From NCBI RefSeq assembly GCF_014189535.1, contig NZ_CP050307.1:2108001-2172000 (forward strand): DNA of 64,000 bases, written 5' to 3'. Position 1 is the stretch's first letter. Each line of letters opens with the position of its first letter. The DNA is from Rhizobium lusitanum (GTDB taxonomy: Bacteria; Pseudomonadota; Alphaproteobacteria; Rhizobiales; Rhizobiaceae). The notes below the pieces were generated by a model, which saw only the letters and a list, made by a program, of their open reading frames with translations, ran no database searches and was not told the DNA's origin. A program made the position numbers and the translations under genes. Shown piece by piece: positions 53,259 to 62,321 of the stretch.

Positions 53259-54185
53259 TCACGAGTGACGAGGATGCGTCGGATCGTCGTGCGGCTTCAA
53301 AAAGAACCGGAGCATGATATCCCAGTAACCGTTATAGACGAGCCCGCCATTTGAACGAATGAGGGTTTCACGGTTGTCGCGATAGATCCGCGGCAGGCGA
53401 TACCACGGTATGCCAGGCTTGCGATGGTGAAGGACGTGCAGATTATTGTATAGGAAAAGCAAACCGAAGAGACGGCTATTTTCGACAATCGCGGTCCGTT
53501 CGTCGTGGTTTTCAGCGTATCTGTGCTCAGCGTAAGACCTGAGCCGCGTCATCGCCGCACCGACATAGACGAAGCCGAAAAGATAAAGCCAAAGTGGCAT
53601 GCCGCAAACGGCGGTGATCCAAAAAATGACCACAGCGACGCCGAGACCGTGAGCTGCCCACATACGTCGCCTGCCTGGCTCGTTTGCAAGGACAAGGCGC
53701 CATTCCTGCACCAGGAAGCTCAGGATCATCACGGCCGGACCGATGGTCAATCTGCCGAACAACGTCGTATTCCAACGCGCCAAGATTTTTCCGGCCGCGC
53801 CGAGCTGTTCCCAGGCGGCTCGAGTAAAATACGAGGACTCAGGATCTTCGATCGGATCGGTAAGATGCTCGTCACGGTGATGATCGAGATGGCTTTCCTT
53901 GTAGATCGCATAGGGAAGCCAGAGCGAGAGCGGCACCCAGCCGATGGCGTCGTTCACCCAGCTTAGCCTGGTCGGATGGCCGTGAATGACCTCATGTTGA
54001 AGTGAACCATGCCACGCGATCAACCATCCCCCGACGACCACCACCAGAGCCAGCTGCAACGATTGCCACCACCAAGTGACCGCCAGGAAACCGCCATAGA
54101 TAGCGATCGAAAGCGCAACAGTCGGCCACTCCGGCAAGCGCGCGGCGGGATGTGCTCCGCCCACGGCCTTTGATCTATCGAGCAT
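53259..54185 (-). CDS. Membrane fatty acid desaturase / hydroxylase
   Basis: A 308-residue membrane-bound diiron enzyme. The three histidine clusters are HEVIHGH near residue 65, HLDHHRDEH near residue 100 and NLHVLHHRKPG near residue 245, separated by hydrophobic segments, as in the fatty acid desaturase superfamily (PF00487). It would desaturate or hydroxylate a lipid or a small hydrophobic substrate with O2. Its place between a PhnD-like gene and an LLM monooxygenase suggests a role in converting a scavenged compound. Alternatively it is a general membrane-lipid desaturase. Start ATG at 54183-54185. Confidence 0.88.
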   Translation of the reverse strand: MLDRSKAVGGAHPAARLPEWPTVALSIAIYGGFLAVTWWWQSLQLALVVVVGGWLIAWHGSLQHEVIHGHPTRLSWVNDAIGWVPLSLWLPYAIYKESHLDHHRDEHLTDPIEDPESSYFTRAAWEQLGAAGKILARWNTTLFGRLTIGPAVMILSFLVQEWRLVLANEPGRRRMWAAHGLGVAVVIFWITAVCGMPLWLYLFGFVYVGAAMTRLRSYAEHRYAENHDERTAIVENSRLFGLLFLYNNLHVLHHRKPGIPWYRLPRIYRDNRETLIRSNGGLVYNGYWDIMLRFFLKPHDDPTHPRHS

Positions 54186-54382
54186 GATGTATTTTCCCCT
54201 ATCAACTCTGACAGGTTATTCGAGACGGGTTCGTTTTAAAAAATAAAATCTACTTATTTTATGGACTTACGTGGAAAAAAGGTTTCGGCTCAGGGTCTTA
54301 ACATCGGCAAAGGATACGCGCCGGTCGACAGGCTCGCTGCGGCGGCACCCTCAAACGGCAGGGATATATCCGGCCATGACCC

Positions 54383-55717
54383 CTACCTCACGGAAAATCT
54401 GTTTGCCGGACGAGCCAAACCCAGGCGTTCACGCAGTGTCCCGGGTTCATATTCGGTGCGGAAAAGACCACGTCTTTGCAGTTCCGGAACCACTTGAGTC
54501 ATGAAATTTTCCCAGTCTTCAGGCAAGAGCGGAAACATGAGATTGAAGCCGTCGGCCGCACCCGAAACGAACCAGTGTTCCAACTCGTCCGCCACTTGGC
54601 GCGGCGTACCCGCGACAAGCGGCACGGAACCGGTGTTGGCGATCTTGCGCGCCAGTTGCCTGATCGAAAGCCCCTTGTTGGCCTCGTTCCGGACAATCGC
54701 AAGCCAGGTTCTCCAGCCATTGTAGCTGGCCTCTTCGGGCAGGTCTGGCACAGGACCGTCGAGAGGGTAGATAGAAAGATCCGTCCCGGCCCAGCTCGAC
54801 AAGAGATCGACAGCGACTTCATCAAGCATCAGTGATTCTAGGTATGCCTGCTTTTCCTGCGCCTCGGATGTCGATGAAGCCACGATCGGCAGGATGCCCG
54901 GCAGCAGCTTGAGGCTTTCGGCTTTGCGGCCGTATTTTGCCAGCCGATCATTGATGTCGGCGCGATAGGCAAGCCCTTCCTGCTCGCTGCGTACAATGGC
55001 GAAATGCAAATCTGCTTGCGCGGCGGCGAGTTCCTTGCCGGCATCCGATGACCCGGCTTGGACAATCACCGGGTGCCCCTGCGGCGGGCGCGGAACGTTA
55101 AGGGGGCCTTTGACCTTGAAGTGCTTTCCATGATGGTTGAGGGCATGCACATGGTCGCGGGTGGCGAAAACGCCCGAGCTCCTGTCGATCACCAGCGCAT
55201 CATCTTCCCAGCTGTCCCATAGAGACTTCACGACGTCGAGGAATTCGTTGGCACGCTCATAACGTGTGGCGTGATCGATGTTTGAATCGCGCCCGAAATT
55301 GACCGCCTCTTCCTCGAGTGCCGACGTCACCACGTTCCAGCCCACGCGTCCCTTGCTGATATGGTCGATCGAGGCAAACATTCTGGCCGTGTTGAAAGGC
55401 TCTGTGTAGGAAGTGGATGCAGTGACCAGGAACCCAATGTCCTTGACGACAGCGGACAGGGCGGAAACGAGCGAAAGAGGCTCCAGCCGGGGATTGGCAT
55501 AATGGGTCAATCCGCTTCCATAGGTATCCCAGATGCCAAGATGATCTGCGATAAAGATTGCATCCAGCTTGGCACCTTCGGCGATGCTGGCAAGCCGGCG
55601 GTAGTAGTCGAGATCGAGAAATTCGTGACGAGGCGCGCGCGGGTGCCGCCATGACAGGCGGTGGTCTCCCTGCGGATTGAAGAAGAAACCAGCCAGGATC
55701 ATGCTTTGGCGCGACAT
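54383..55717 (-). CDS. LLM-class flavin-dependent monooxygenase (NtaA/SnaA/DszA family)
   Basis: A 444-residue FMN-dependent monooxygenase of the nitrilotriacetate monooxygenase/DszA family. It has the N-terminal MILAGFFFNPQGDHRLSWRHP typical of this group, AEGAKLDAIFIADHLGIWDTYG, TEPFNTARMFASIDHISKGRVGWNVVTSALEEEAVNFGRD and ADLHFAI blocks. These enzymes use FMNH2 from a partner reductase, which is not encoded here. I start it at ATG 55715-55717 (MSRQSMIL), preceded by GGAG; the frame opens at 55729. It is divergent from a LysR regulator that probably controls it. Confidence 0.9.
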   Translation of the reverse strand: MSRQSMILAGFFFNPQGDHRLSWRHPRAPRHEFLDLDYYRRLASIAEGAKLDAIFIADHLGIWDTYGSGLTHYANPRLEPLSLVSALSAVVKDIGFLVTASTSYTEPFNTARMFASIDHISKGRVGWNVVTSALEEEAVNFGRDSNIDHATRYERANEFLDVVKSLWDSWEDDALVIDRSSGVFATRDHVHALNHHGKHFKVKGPLNVPRPPQGHPVIVQAGSSDAGKELAAAQADLHFAIVRSEQEGLAYRADINDRLAKYGRKAESLKLLPGILPIVASSTSEAQEKQAYLESLMLDEVAVDLLSSWAGTDLSIYPLDGPVPDLPEEASYNGWRTWLAIVRNEANKGLSIRQLARKIANTGSVPLVAGTPRQVADELEHWFVSGAADGFNLMFPLLPEDWENFMTQVVPELQRRGLFRTEYEPGTLRERLGLARPANRFSVR

Positions 55718-55803
55718 TCCGCACTCCATTTCGGGGTTCAGGATGGTAAGGTAGTACAGCGCCTGCTTCTTAACATGCGCTTTGTGCGGGCAATTTAGGC
55801 AAG

Positions 55804-55819
55804 TTTACTTTCGGGTAAA
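55804..55819. promoter_or_regulatory. Candidate LysR operator between the monooxygenase and lysR genes
   Basis: TTTAC and GTAAA form a perfect 5-bp dyad with a 6-bp spacer (TTTACTTTCGGGTAAA), a plausible T-N11-A LysR box. It lies 87 bp before the monooxygenase ATG and about 50 bp before the lysR ATG. Confidence 0.4.
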
Positions 55820-55869
55820 AACGATTATTTCTACCAGAATGAAAAGCTCAGCTTAACTTTGGTGCATGC

Positions 55870-56799
55870 ATGACTGGTGTTCTATCCCTTCGAGGTCTGC
55901 AGGCGTTTGAGGCCGCCGCCCGGTCCGGAAGCTTTGTCGCGGCCTCCGAAGAACTCGGGATTTCGGCGGCCGCCGTCAGCCAGCTCATTCGCGCCCTCGA
56001 AGAGCAGGCCGGACGCAAACTGTTTCATCGCGCCAACAGGCGTGTCGTGCTGACGGAAGCAGGAATGGACGTGTTTCCGCAACTTCTCAACGCCTTCGCG
56101 GATCTGCGCAGCGTTGCACGCGAACTCGACGGGGGCGACCATCGGTCCTCACTGGTGATATCGGTGGCGCCGTCTGTGGCAATGGGTTGGCTATCCGCGC
56201 GCCTGCCGGACTTCCTTCGCTTACACGGCTCGGTCGATATTTCCCTACGCGGAGAGGATGACCCCGTGCCATTCGAACGTGAGCGGATCGATTTCCGTCT
56301 CTCCTACGGGCGCTCGCATTACCCGCAGCATCAGGTGGAAGACATTGTCACTGACGCCGTCTATCCGGTTTGTTCGCCCGCATTCCTGGACAAATACGGA
56401 GGGTCGCTCTCCACCGAGAGCATGCTGGGGGCGACCTTGATCCACACGGACTGGGGACCTTCCGCCGCATCGTTCCCGTCATGGAGAACCTGGTTTGAAA
56501 AAGCCGGTCTAACACCGAACCGCCAGATGCAACGCGGTATCACGGCGAATTCATCCATGGCGGCGATCGATTTTGCATGTGGCGGTTTGGGTATCGCGCT
56601 TGGTCAAGGACTGTTCTGCGCCGATCTGGTCGAGGCGGGCCGTCTGGTCGTCGCCATGAAACAGAGAATCCTGCTCGCAAATCCGTATTGCATCAACCTA
56701 CCTCAGCGCAGTGCAAACCGCCCCATGGTGACGTCGTTCAAAACCTGGTTTGCGGCAGAGTGCGTGCGGTGTGTTGAATCGCCCGCGCTTGTCACATGA
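55870..56799 (+). CDS. LysR-family transcriptional regulator (GcvA-like)
   Basis: A 309-residue LysR regulator with LRGLQAFEAAARSGSFVAASEELGISAAAVSQLIRALEEQAG as helix-turn-helix and a substrate-binding domain with the GcvA-type pattern VAPSVAMGWLSARLPDFLRLHGSVDISL, FRLSYGRSHYP and AIDFACGGLGIALGQG. It is divergent from the NtaA-family monooxygenase and likely controls it. No clear ribosome binding site precedes the ATG. It resembles the LysR at 13942 in type but not closely enough to be a recent duplicate. Confidence 0.9.
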   Translation: MTGVLSLRGLQAFEAAARSGSFVAASEELGISAAAVSQLIRALEEQAGRKLFHRANRRVVLTEAGMDVFPQLLNAFADLRSVARELDGGDHRSSLVISVAPSVAMGWLSARLPDFLRLHGSVDISLRGEDDPVPFERERIDFRLSYGRSHYPQHQVEDIVTDAVYPVCSPAFLDKYGGSLSTESMLGATLIHTDWGPSAASFPSWRTWFEKAGLTPNRQMQRGITANSSMAAIDFACGGLGIALGQGLFCADLVEAGRLVVAMKQRILLANPYCINLPQRSANRPMVTSFKTWFAAECVRCVESPALVT

Positions 56800-57292
56800 T
56801 CTGATGTATCGATAAAAACGTGCATCACAGCTGGATCAGCCGAGAAGCGAGAAACATTGCTCTCTTCCAAAATGTTGCGGGCGAGTTGCAATTTCGACCA
56901 AGCTCATCGCTGCCTTAGAATGCCATGGCTCTATCGCACAACTTGAAGGCATGTTTTTCTATCGCCTCGCAAAAGTTGATGATTTTCGACCACTTCGCCC
57001 GTGGGCCCATGATATAATCTCCTAATGATATCATAGATTTGCTCGCCTGCCGGAGGCAGGGTCACTCTCGTTCTTTCGGGTAATTTCATGCGATCGCGAT
57101 TTGGCCAGCCACCTGCGGAGAACAAGACTATTTAAAGTGCCACAGCTTGGTTTCTCTCAGTATAATCGTCCCAATCGGCATCATATCGAGGTCCACCGTC
57201 TCTGCCGGACTGACGCGATGCCTGGGACGGCAGCGCTCATCAAAGAGCAACTTTTTTCACCCCAATGACGATTAACAAACGGAGTAGCTCGC
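56800..57292. other. Intergenic region with palindromes and a possible tiny gene
   Basis: Within this 493-bp gap the minus strand holds a 31-codon frame (56915-57010) beginning MGPRAKWSKIINFCEA with AGGAG upstream. It matches no family I know and may be spurious or the end of a lost gene. Just before it are an inverted pair ATGATAT/ATATCAT (57009-57015 with 57028-57034) and a small hairpin (CCTGCC gga GGCAGG around 57047-57061). I see nothing else supported. Confidence 0.3.
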
Positions 57293-58207
57293 ATGACATT
57301 CAAGATGATCACCGCTGTTGGCGCATTCGCGCTTATGGCCCTTTCAGCCGCGTCGGTGCTTGCAGCAGGCGATCCGCTGTCAGCAGCCCCTGCTGTGCGA
57401 AGCGACACCACGACCATCGTCGTCGGTTCTGCGGATTTTCCTGAAAGCCAGCTATTGGCCACGATCTACGCCAAGGCGTTGGCTGCAAAGGGTGTTCCAG
57501 TGGAAACGAAGCTGAACATTGGCAGTCGCGAGGTATATATTCCCGCGCTGCTCGATGGATCGATCGATCTTCTGCCGGAATATGCAGGCGCGACATTAAA
57601 TTATCTCGACAAGAGCGCCACCGCCCACTCGCCGAGTGATGTCGCCGCCGCCCTCAAGGCGGCCCTGCCGAAGGGAATCTCAATGCTGACGCCTTCCGCA
57701 GCGCAGGATTCCGACGGCATTGCCGTGACGCGTAAAACAGCCGAGAAATACAAGCTGAAGACGATCGCTGATCTTACACCTGTCGCATCGCAACTCGTGC
57801 TTGGCGGTCCGCCGGAATGGAAGACGCGCAAGGAAGGCATGATCGGCCTCAAAGATCTCTACGGCATAGAGTTCAAGTCGCTAAGAGCGCTCGATGTGGG
57901 CGGACCTCTGACGCTTGCGGCACTCGTCAATGACCAGGTGCAGGTTGCAAATCTATTTTCGACTGACCCGGCTATCGCCGAAAATGACCTCGTTGTGCTG
58001 GAGGACGTCAAGAATCTTTTCTCCGCTCAAAACATCGTTCCGGTGATCGCCACGCCCAAAGTCAGCGACGTCGTAACCAAAACGCTCGATGCGGTCTCTG
58101 CTGCTCTGACGACCACGGATCTTGTTGTCATGAATGGCCGTCTGGCCAACCATGACAGCTTCGATGTCGTGGCCGGCGATTGGCTTGCCAAACACAAGTT
58201 GGACTAG
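57293..58207 (+). CDS. Glycine betaine/osmoprotectant-type substrate-binding protein (OsmF/OpuC-like)
   Basis: A 304-residue periplasmic binding protein with a signal peptide (MTFKMITAVGAFALMALSAASVLAA). The mature start TTTIVVGSADFPESQLLATIYAKALAAKGVPVETKLNIGSREVYIPALLDGSIDLLPEYAGATLNYL is the PF04069 pattern for quaternary-amine binding proteins such as OsmF (YehZ). It binds osmoprotectants or related compounds for an ABC importer. No permease or ATPase genes are adjacent, so it is an orphan component. The ATG at 57293 follows a weak purine stretch (ACGGAG). Confidence 0.88.
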   Translation: MTFKMITAVGAFALMALSAASVLAAGDPLSAAPAVRSDTTTIVVGSADFPESQLLATIYAKALAAKGVPVETKLNIGSREVYIPALLDGSIDLLPEYAGATLNYLDKSATAHSPSDVAAALKAALPKGISMLTPSAAQDSDGIAVTRKTAEKYKLKTIADLTPVASQLVLGGPPEWKTRKEGMIGLKDLYGIEFKSLRALDVGGPLTLAALVNDQVQVANLFSTDPAIAENDLVVLEDVKNLFSAQNIVPVIATPKVSDVVTKTLDAVSAALTTTDLVVMNGRLANHDSFDVVAGDWLAKHKLD

Positions 58208-58370
58208 TTGCAACCAGGTGGGGCGCGGCGTTCAGCGCGCTCCACGCAATGATCGGTGGCAGCGTTTCAGTGACCTTAGCCGGTTGAAAAGGCCAAGGCA
58301 GTGACAACTAATACTCTGAGCCAGCGATCTGGGTATTGAGACCCGGCATTGATGGGTTGAGAGAGTTTGA

Positions 58371-58388
58371 ATTGCGATCTATCGCAAT
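58371..58388. promoter_or_regulatory. Perfect 16+2 palindrome in the cold-shock gene upstream region
   Basis: ATTGCGAT and ATCGCAAT flank the dinucleotide CT. It lies about 155 bp before the cold-shock gene in an otherwise gene-free 335-bp stretch (58208-58542), which may in part be a long 5' leader as is common for csp transcripts. An operator or a leader hairpin is possible. Confidence 0.4.
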
Positions 58389-58542
58389 TATAAGCAGCTC
58401 TTGGTCGTCGAATATCGAGGCCGCTTGGCAGCGACGAGTAGGTTTTCGATCCTTTTAGGGGACGTAAGCCATTGATAGCCAAGGATTCGCGCTATAAGTT
58501 CGATTGGCGGGCAAACTGCCGCAGAATTAAAGAGGAACTATC

Positions 58543-58746
58543 ATGCCTACAGGTACCGTTAAATTTTTCAACGATGACAAAGGATTTGGCTTCATCACGC
58601 CCGAGAATGGCGGAACGGATGTGTTCGTTCATGTGTCTGCCTTGCAGCGGGGCGGCTCGCTCAGAGAAGGCGAGAAGGTCAGCTACGAGTTGGGCCAGGA
58701 CCGCAAGACCGGAAAGTCGAAGGCCGAGAACGTCAGCGTTCTCTAA
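58543..58746 (+). CDS. cspA: Cold-shock domain protein (CspA family)
   Basis: A 67-residue single-domain cold-shock protein. [17 protein letters not shown] contains RNP1 (KGFGFI) and DVFVHVSAL contains RNP2, with the aromatic RNA-binding residues conserved. It binds single-stranded RNA/DNA and acts as an RNA chaperone. AGAGGAA lies seven bases before the ATG. Monocistronic; several paralogues are usual in rhizobia. Confidence 0.97.
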   Translation: MPTGTVKFFNDDKGFGFITPENGGTDVFVHVSALQRGGSLREGEKVSYELGQDRKTGKSKAENVSVL

Positions 58747-58772
58747 TCCTATGATCTAGGAAATCTGCCACG

Positions 58773-58810
58773 GATTTAGCCTGATCTATTTTTTTGGAAT
58801 GGGCTAAATC
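58773..58810 (+). repeat. Inverted repeat after the cold-shock gene
   Basis: GATTTAGCC (58773-58781) and GGCTAAATC (58802-58810) form a perfect 9-bp stem with a 20-nt loop that contains a T7 run. The T run is in the loop rather than after the stem, so this is not a standard terminator, but it is the only candidate transcript end behind cspA. Confidence 0.45.
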
Positions 58811-58968
58811 AACCTCTCGCCTTGGGGACAATCGAACCGCAGGGCCTGAATTCCACGTCTATAGGCTTTCGTTATTTAGGGGTGGCCGGCCGTTCCTGGA
58901 TCGCCGCATGTAGCTCTTGCCTAAGCAGCCATGCTGGAGCAAATTGCGGCGGCAATGGAGACAGACGC

Positions 58969-61392
58969 ATGACACAGGACGATACTTCGAGCTCAAGTGC
59001 GGGGGGTATCGCGCCTCGCTGGACATCCAGCGCGAAGAGTGGTGTTGGCACGGCGCTCTCGCCAGCCTGCCGCATATGGTTCACGCTAAGCCACGGCATC
59101 CTGAACGAAGTCTATTTTCCGCGCGTTGATTGCGCCTGTACGCGCGACCTCGGCCTGATCGTTACCGGTCCGGACGGCTATTTTTCCGAGGAAAAGCGCG
59201 ATACCGAAAGCGTCGTTACGACGATCGAGGACGGCGTCCCGGCCTACCGGCTCGTCAATACGGCACTTGATGGACGCTACCGCATCGTCAAGCGCATCAT
59301 CGTCGATCCGGTTCGCAACAGCTTGCTTCAGCAAATATCGTTCGAAGCCCTGCAAGGATCGGTTCACGACTATCGCCTCTATGTGCTTGCCGCCCCGCAT
59401 CTGGTCAATGCCGGCAGCGGCAACACCGGCTGGGTGGGAAACTACAAAGGCACGCCGATGCTGTTTGCGACGGGCACGGGTGGCATCTCGCTGGCCCTTG
59501 CCGTCAGTGGCGGATGGCGGACCGCGTCCGCAGGCTATGTCGGCATTTCCGACGGATGGCGCCAGTTGCAGGATGCCGGCCAATTGGACCCAAGTGTCAC
59601 CCATGCCGCCAACGGCAACGTCGCGCTTGCCGGCGAAATCGATCTTGCGGCCGGCAGTGATACCGTCCTTCTCTCGCTTGGCTTCGGAAGCCGCTCCGAG
59701 GAAGCCGGCTACAACGCGCTTGCCAGCTTGCAAGCCGGCTACAAGGATGCCGAGCGCACCTACGTCGCCGACTGGCGGAGATGGCAAAGCACGCTACTGG
59801 CGCTCGACGAACCGAGAGCACCACCGCCCGAAGTCAATCGCTACCGGATATCGACGGCCGTTCTTGCGACACACCGGCCTTTGTCCTTTGAAGGGCCGGC
59901 CGTCGCATCACTGTCCATTCCGTGGGGCTTTGCCAAGGGCGACGAGGATCTCGGAGGCTATCATCTGGTCTGGCCGCGTGATCTCGTTGAGACCGCCGGC
60001 GGCTTCCTTGCAGCCGGTGCCCCTCAGGATGCGCTCCGCATCCTTGCCTATCTTCGGGTGATCCAGGAAGCTGATGGACACTGGCCGCAGAATGCCTGGC
60101 TCGACGGCGTGCCCTACTGGACCGGCATACAGATGGATGAATGCGCCTTTCCGATCCTGCTTGCCGACGCGCTGCGCCGCGAAGGAGCACTGACCGGCGA
60201 TGCGCTCCTGTCCTACGTTTCAATGGTCGAACGAGCGGCACGCTATGTGGTCGTCAATGGCCCAGTCACGGGTGAGGACCGCTGGGAGGAAGATGGCGGC
60301 TTCTCTCCCTTCACGCTCGCTGTCGAGATTGCCGCATTGCTTGCCGCCGCGGACATACTGGAGATTGCCGGACAGGACCACAATGCCGATTATCTTCGGC
60401 AGACTGCGGATGCCTGGAACGATCAGATCGAGCGCTGGACCTATGTTCGTGCCGATGCCGCCAGCGCCGATCTTGGGGTCAAGGGATATTACGTCCGCAT
60501 CGCCCCGCCCGAGATCGCCGATGGCGCCTCGCCTGCCGATGGCTTTGTGCCGATCAAGAACCGGCCACCCGGAGAATCGTATCTGCCAACGGCCCGCGTC
60601 GTCAGTCCGGATGCCCTGGCGCTGGTTCGCTTCGGCCTGCGTTCCGCCAATGACCCACGTATTGTCGACACCGTTAGAGTTATTGACGCGCAGCTCAAAT
60701 GCGATCTGCCACAAGGTCCGCTCTGGTATCGCTACACCGGCGACGGCTATGGCGAACATGCCGACGGCGGCGCATTCGACGGTACCGGCATCGGTCGCCC
60801 ATGGCCATTGCTCGCCGGCGAACGAGCCCACTACGAGCTTGCTGCCGGCAGGCCGAAGGCGGCCATCGCCTTGCTCAGCGCTCTCGAAGGGTCAGCGGGA
60901 CCGGGCGGGCTATTGCCCGAGCAGGTTTGGGACCAGCCTGATATCCCCGAGCGCGGCCTTGTTTTCGGCGAACCCTCCGGCAGCGCGATGCCGCTTGTCT
61001 GGGCACATGCCGAACATATCAAGCTGCTGCGTTCGCTGAGAGACAACGCCGTGTTCGACATGCCTCCGCAGGGTGTCGAGCGCTATGTCAAAAACAGGAC
61101 CACCGCGCCCTTTGTGCTCTGGCGCTTCAACAACAAGACACCGCAGGTTACTGTCGGCAAGCGCCTCAGGATCGAAGTGTTGGCGCCGGCAGTCGTTCGC
61201 TGGAGTTTTGATGGTTGGGGTAGCGCAAGCGATACCGCAACGCGCCAGAACGGCTTCGGCATCGACGTCGTGGAGCTTTCGACTGAGCGACTACCAACGG
61301 GCACAGTGATCGCCTTCACCTTCAATTGGCCCGATTCCGGCCATTGGGAGGGGACGGATTTCTCCGTCGTCGTGACAGATGGCGACGAATAA
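58969..61392 (+). CDS. Glucoamylase / glucodextranase-type glycoside hydrolase family 15
   Basis: An 807-residue GH15 enzyme that releases glucose from alpha-1,4 (or alpha-1,6) glucans. An N-terminal beta-sandwich (about residues 20-290, FTLSHGILNEVYFPRVD onward) precedes the (alpha/alpha)6 catalytic domain. WGFAKGDEDLGGYHLVWPRDLVETAGGF is the substrate-binding core, WTGIQMDECAFPILLADAL carries the general acid glutamate and GLLPEQVWDQPDIPE the general base. No signal peptide is visible (MTQDDTSSSSAGGIAPRW), so it is probably cytoplasmic and acts on stored glycogen or imported maltodextrin. I use ATG 58969, preceded by TGGAG; the frame opens at 58822. The next gene encodes a glucose kinase. 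Confidence 0.92.
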   Translation: MTQDDTSSSSAGGIAPRWTSSAKSGVGTALSPACRIWFTLSHGILNEVYFPRVDCACTRDLGLIVTGPDGYFSEEKRDTESVVTTIEDGVPAYRLVNTALDGRYRIVKRIIVDPVRNSLLQQISFEALQGSVHDYRLYVLAAPHLVNAGSGNTGWVGNYKGTPMLFATGTGGISLALAVSGGWRTASAGYVGISDGWRQLQDAGQLDPSVTHAANGNVALAGEIDLAAGSDTVLLSLGFGSRSEEAGYNALASLQAGYKDAERTYVADWRRWQSTLLALDEPRAPPPEVNRYRISTAVLATHRPLSFEGPAVASLSIPWGFAKGDEDLGGYHLVWPRDLVETAGGFLAAGAPQDALRILAYLRVIQEADGHWPQNAWLDGVPYWTGIQMDECAFPILLADALRREGALTGDALLSYVSMVERAARYVVVNGPVTGEDRWEEDGGFSPFTLAVEIAALLAAADILEIAGQDHNADYLRQTADAWNDQIERWTYVRADAASADLGVKGYYVRIAPPEIADGASPADGFVPIKNRPPGESYLPTARVVSPDALALVRFGLRSANDPRIVDTVRVIDAQLKCDLPQGPLWYRYTGDGYGEHADGGAFDGTGIGRPWPLLAGERAHYELAAGRPKAAIALLSALEGSAGPGGLLPEQVWDQPDIPERGLVFGEPSGSAMPLVWAHAEHIKLLRSLRDNAVFDMPPQGVERYVKNRTTAPFVLWRFNNKTPQVTVGKRLRIEVLAPAVVRWSFDGWGSASDTATRQNGFGIDVVELSTERLPTGTVIAFTFNWPDSGHWEGTDFSVVVTDGDE

Positions 61393-61413
61393 ACGCAGCG
61401 AAAAGGGAGACGC

Positions 61414-62136
61414 ATGATGGCCGCAAAACCCAAATCCCCCAAACCCACGACGCCTACCGCTCCAAAGGATCTCGTCGTGCTGGCGATCGATCTCGGCGGT
61501 TCTCATGTCAAAATGCTTTTGAGCTCGGGCAGTGACCGGCGAACCGCCATCTCCGGTGCAGCGATGTCGGCACAGAAGATGGTCGAAACGGTCAAAGAGC
61601 TTACTGCCGACTGGCAATATGACGTCATCGGCATGGGATATCCCGGCCCGGTCACCGACAACAAACCAGCGGCGGAGCCGCACAATCTCGGTCCCGGCTG
61701 GAAGGACTTCGATTTTTCAGCCGCTTTCGGCAAGCCTGTCAAGCTCGTCAACGACGCGGTCATGCAGGCGATTGGTAGCTATAAGGACGGCAATATGCTG
61801 TTTCTTGGGCTCGGCACAGGACTGGGTTCGGCAATGATCGTCAATCACGTCTGCCTGCCCATGGAGCTTGCACACCTGCCCTACAAGAAGGATGGGACGT
61901 TCGAGGATTTCGTCGGCGAACGAGGGCTTGAAAAATATGGCAAGAAGAAATGGCGCAAGTCGGTCGAGAAGGTCGTAGGCAAATTGCAAGCGGCACTCCT
62001 GCCGCATGAAATTGTCATTGGTGGCGGCAATGTCGAAAAGCTCGAGAACCTACCCAACGGCTGCCGCGCCGGCGACAACGAGAATGCTTTTCTCGGCGGA
62101 TTTCGCCTGTGGAAAGACGAAAGCCTGAGGTTTTAG
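61414..62136 (+). CDS. ROK-family glucokinase, polyphosphate-glucokinase-like
   Basis: A 240-residue ROK kinase. VLAIDLGGSHVKMLLSSG is the phosphate-binding loop, GMGYPGPVTD and LGPGWKDFDFSAAFGKPVKLVNDAVMQAIG contain the sugar-binding and catalytic Asp (VNDA), and FLGLGTGLGSAMIV the second nucleotide loop. The match to PpgK-type enzymes (GPGW, DAxxQAxG) suggests polyphosphate and/or ATP as phosphate donor. The usual ROK zinc motif (CxCGxxGC) is missing, as in that subgroup. It begins 21 bp after the glucoamylase and would phosphorylate the released glucose. ATG 61414 or 61417 are both possible starts. Confidence 0.87.
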   Translation: MMAAKPKSPKPTTPTAPKDLVVLAIDLGGSHVKMLLSSGSDRRTAISGAAMSAQKMVETVKELTADWQYDVIGMGYPGPVTDNKPAAEPHNLGPGWKDFDFSAAFGKPVKLVNDAVMQAIGSYKDGNMLFLGLGTGLGSAMIVNHVCLPMELAHLPYKKDGTFEDFVGERGLEKYGKKKWRKSVEKVVGKLQAALLPHEIVIGGGNVEKLENLPNGCRAGDNENAFLGGFRLWKDESLRF

Positions 62137-62321
62137 ATTGGATTCGGCAAGCGTGGAACACGTCGTTACCCCATGCTTCATGGATTGCGATTGACCCTCG
62201 ACGATCGGTGGAGGCGCAACAGTAAATCGCCAATCTCGTGCGATGGACATGACCAAATTACGCTTTCAGCCGACAGTGTCTCATCTTGAATGTGGGTGCG
62301 GTAATCAGATCGCACCGACCT

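Noticed and set aside
58215..58260. GC-rich hairpin after the osmolyte binding-protein gene as a terminator
   Set aside because: A stem of about 9 bp (one G-T pair) forms from GGGGCGCG and CGCGCTCC, but no T tract follows, so I do not call it a terminator.
62180..62240. Imperfect inverted repeat between the glucokinase and PLP lyase genes
   Set aside because: The arms (around GATTGCGATT and AATCGCCAATC) pair only with a bulge, are far apart and lack a T tract; too weak to list as a terminator for the convergent genes.
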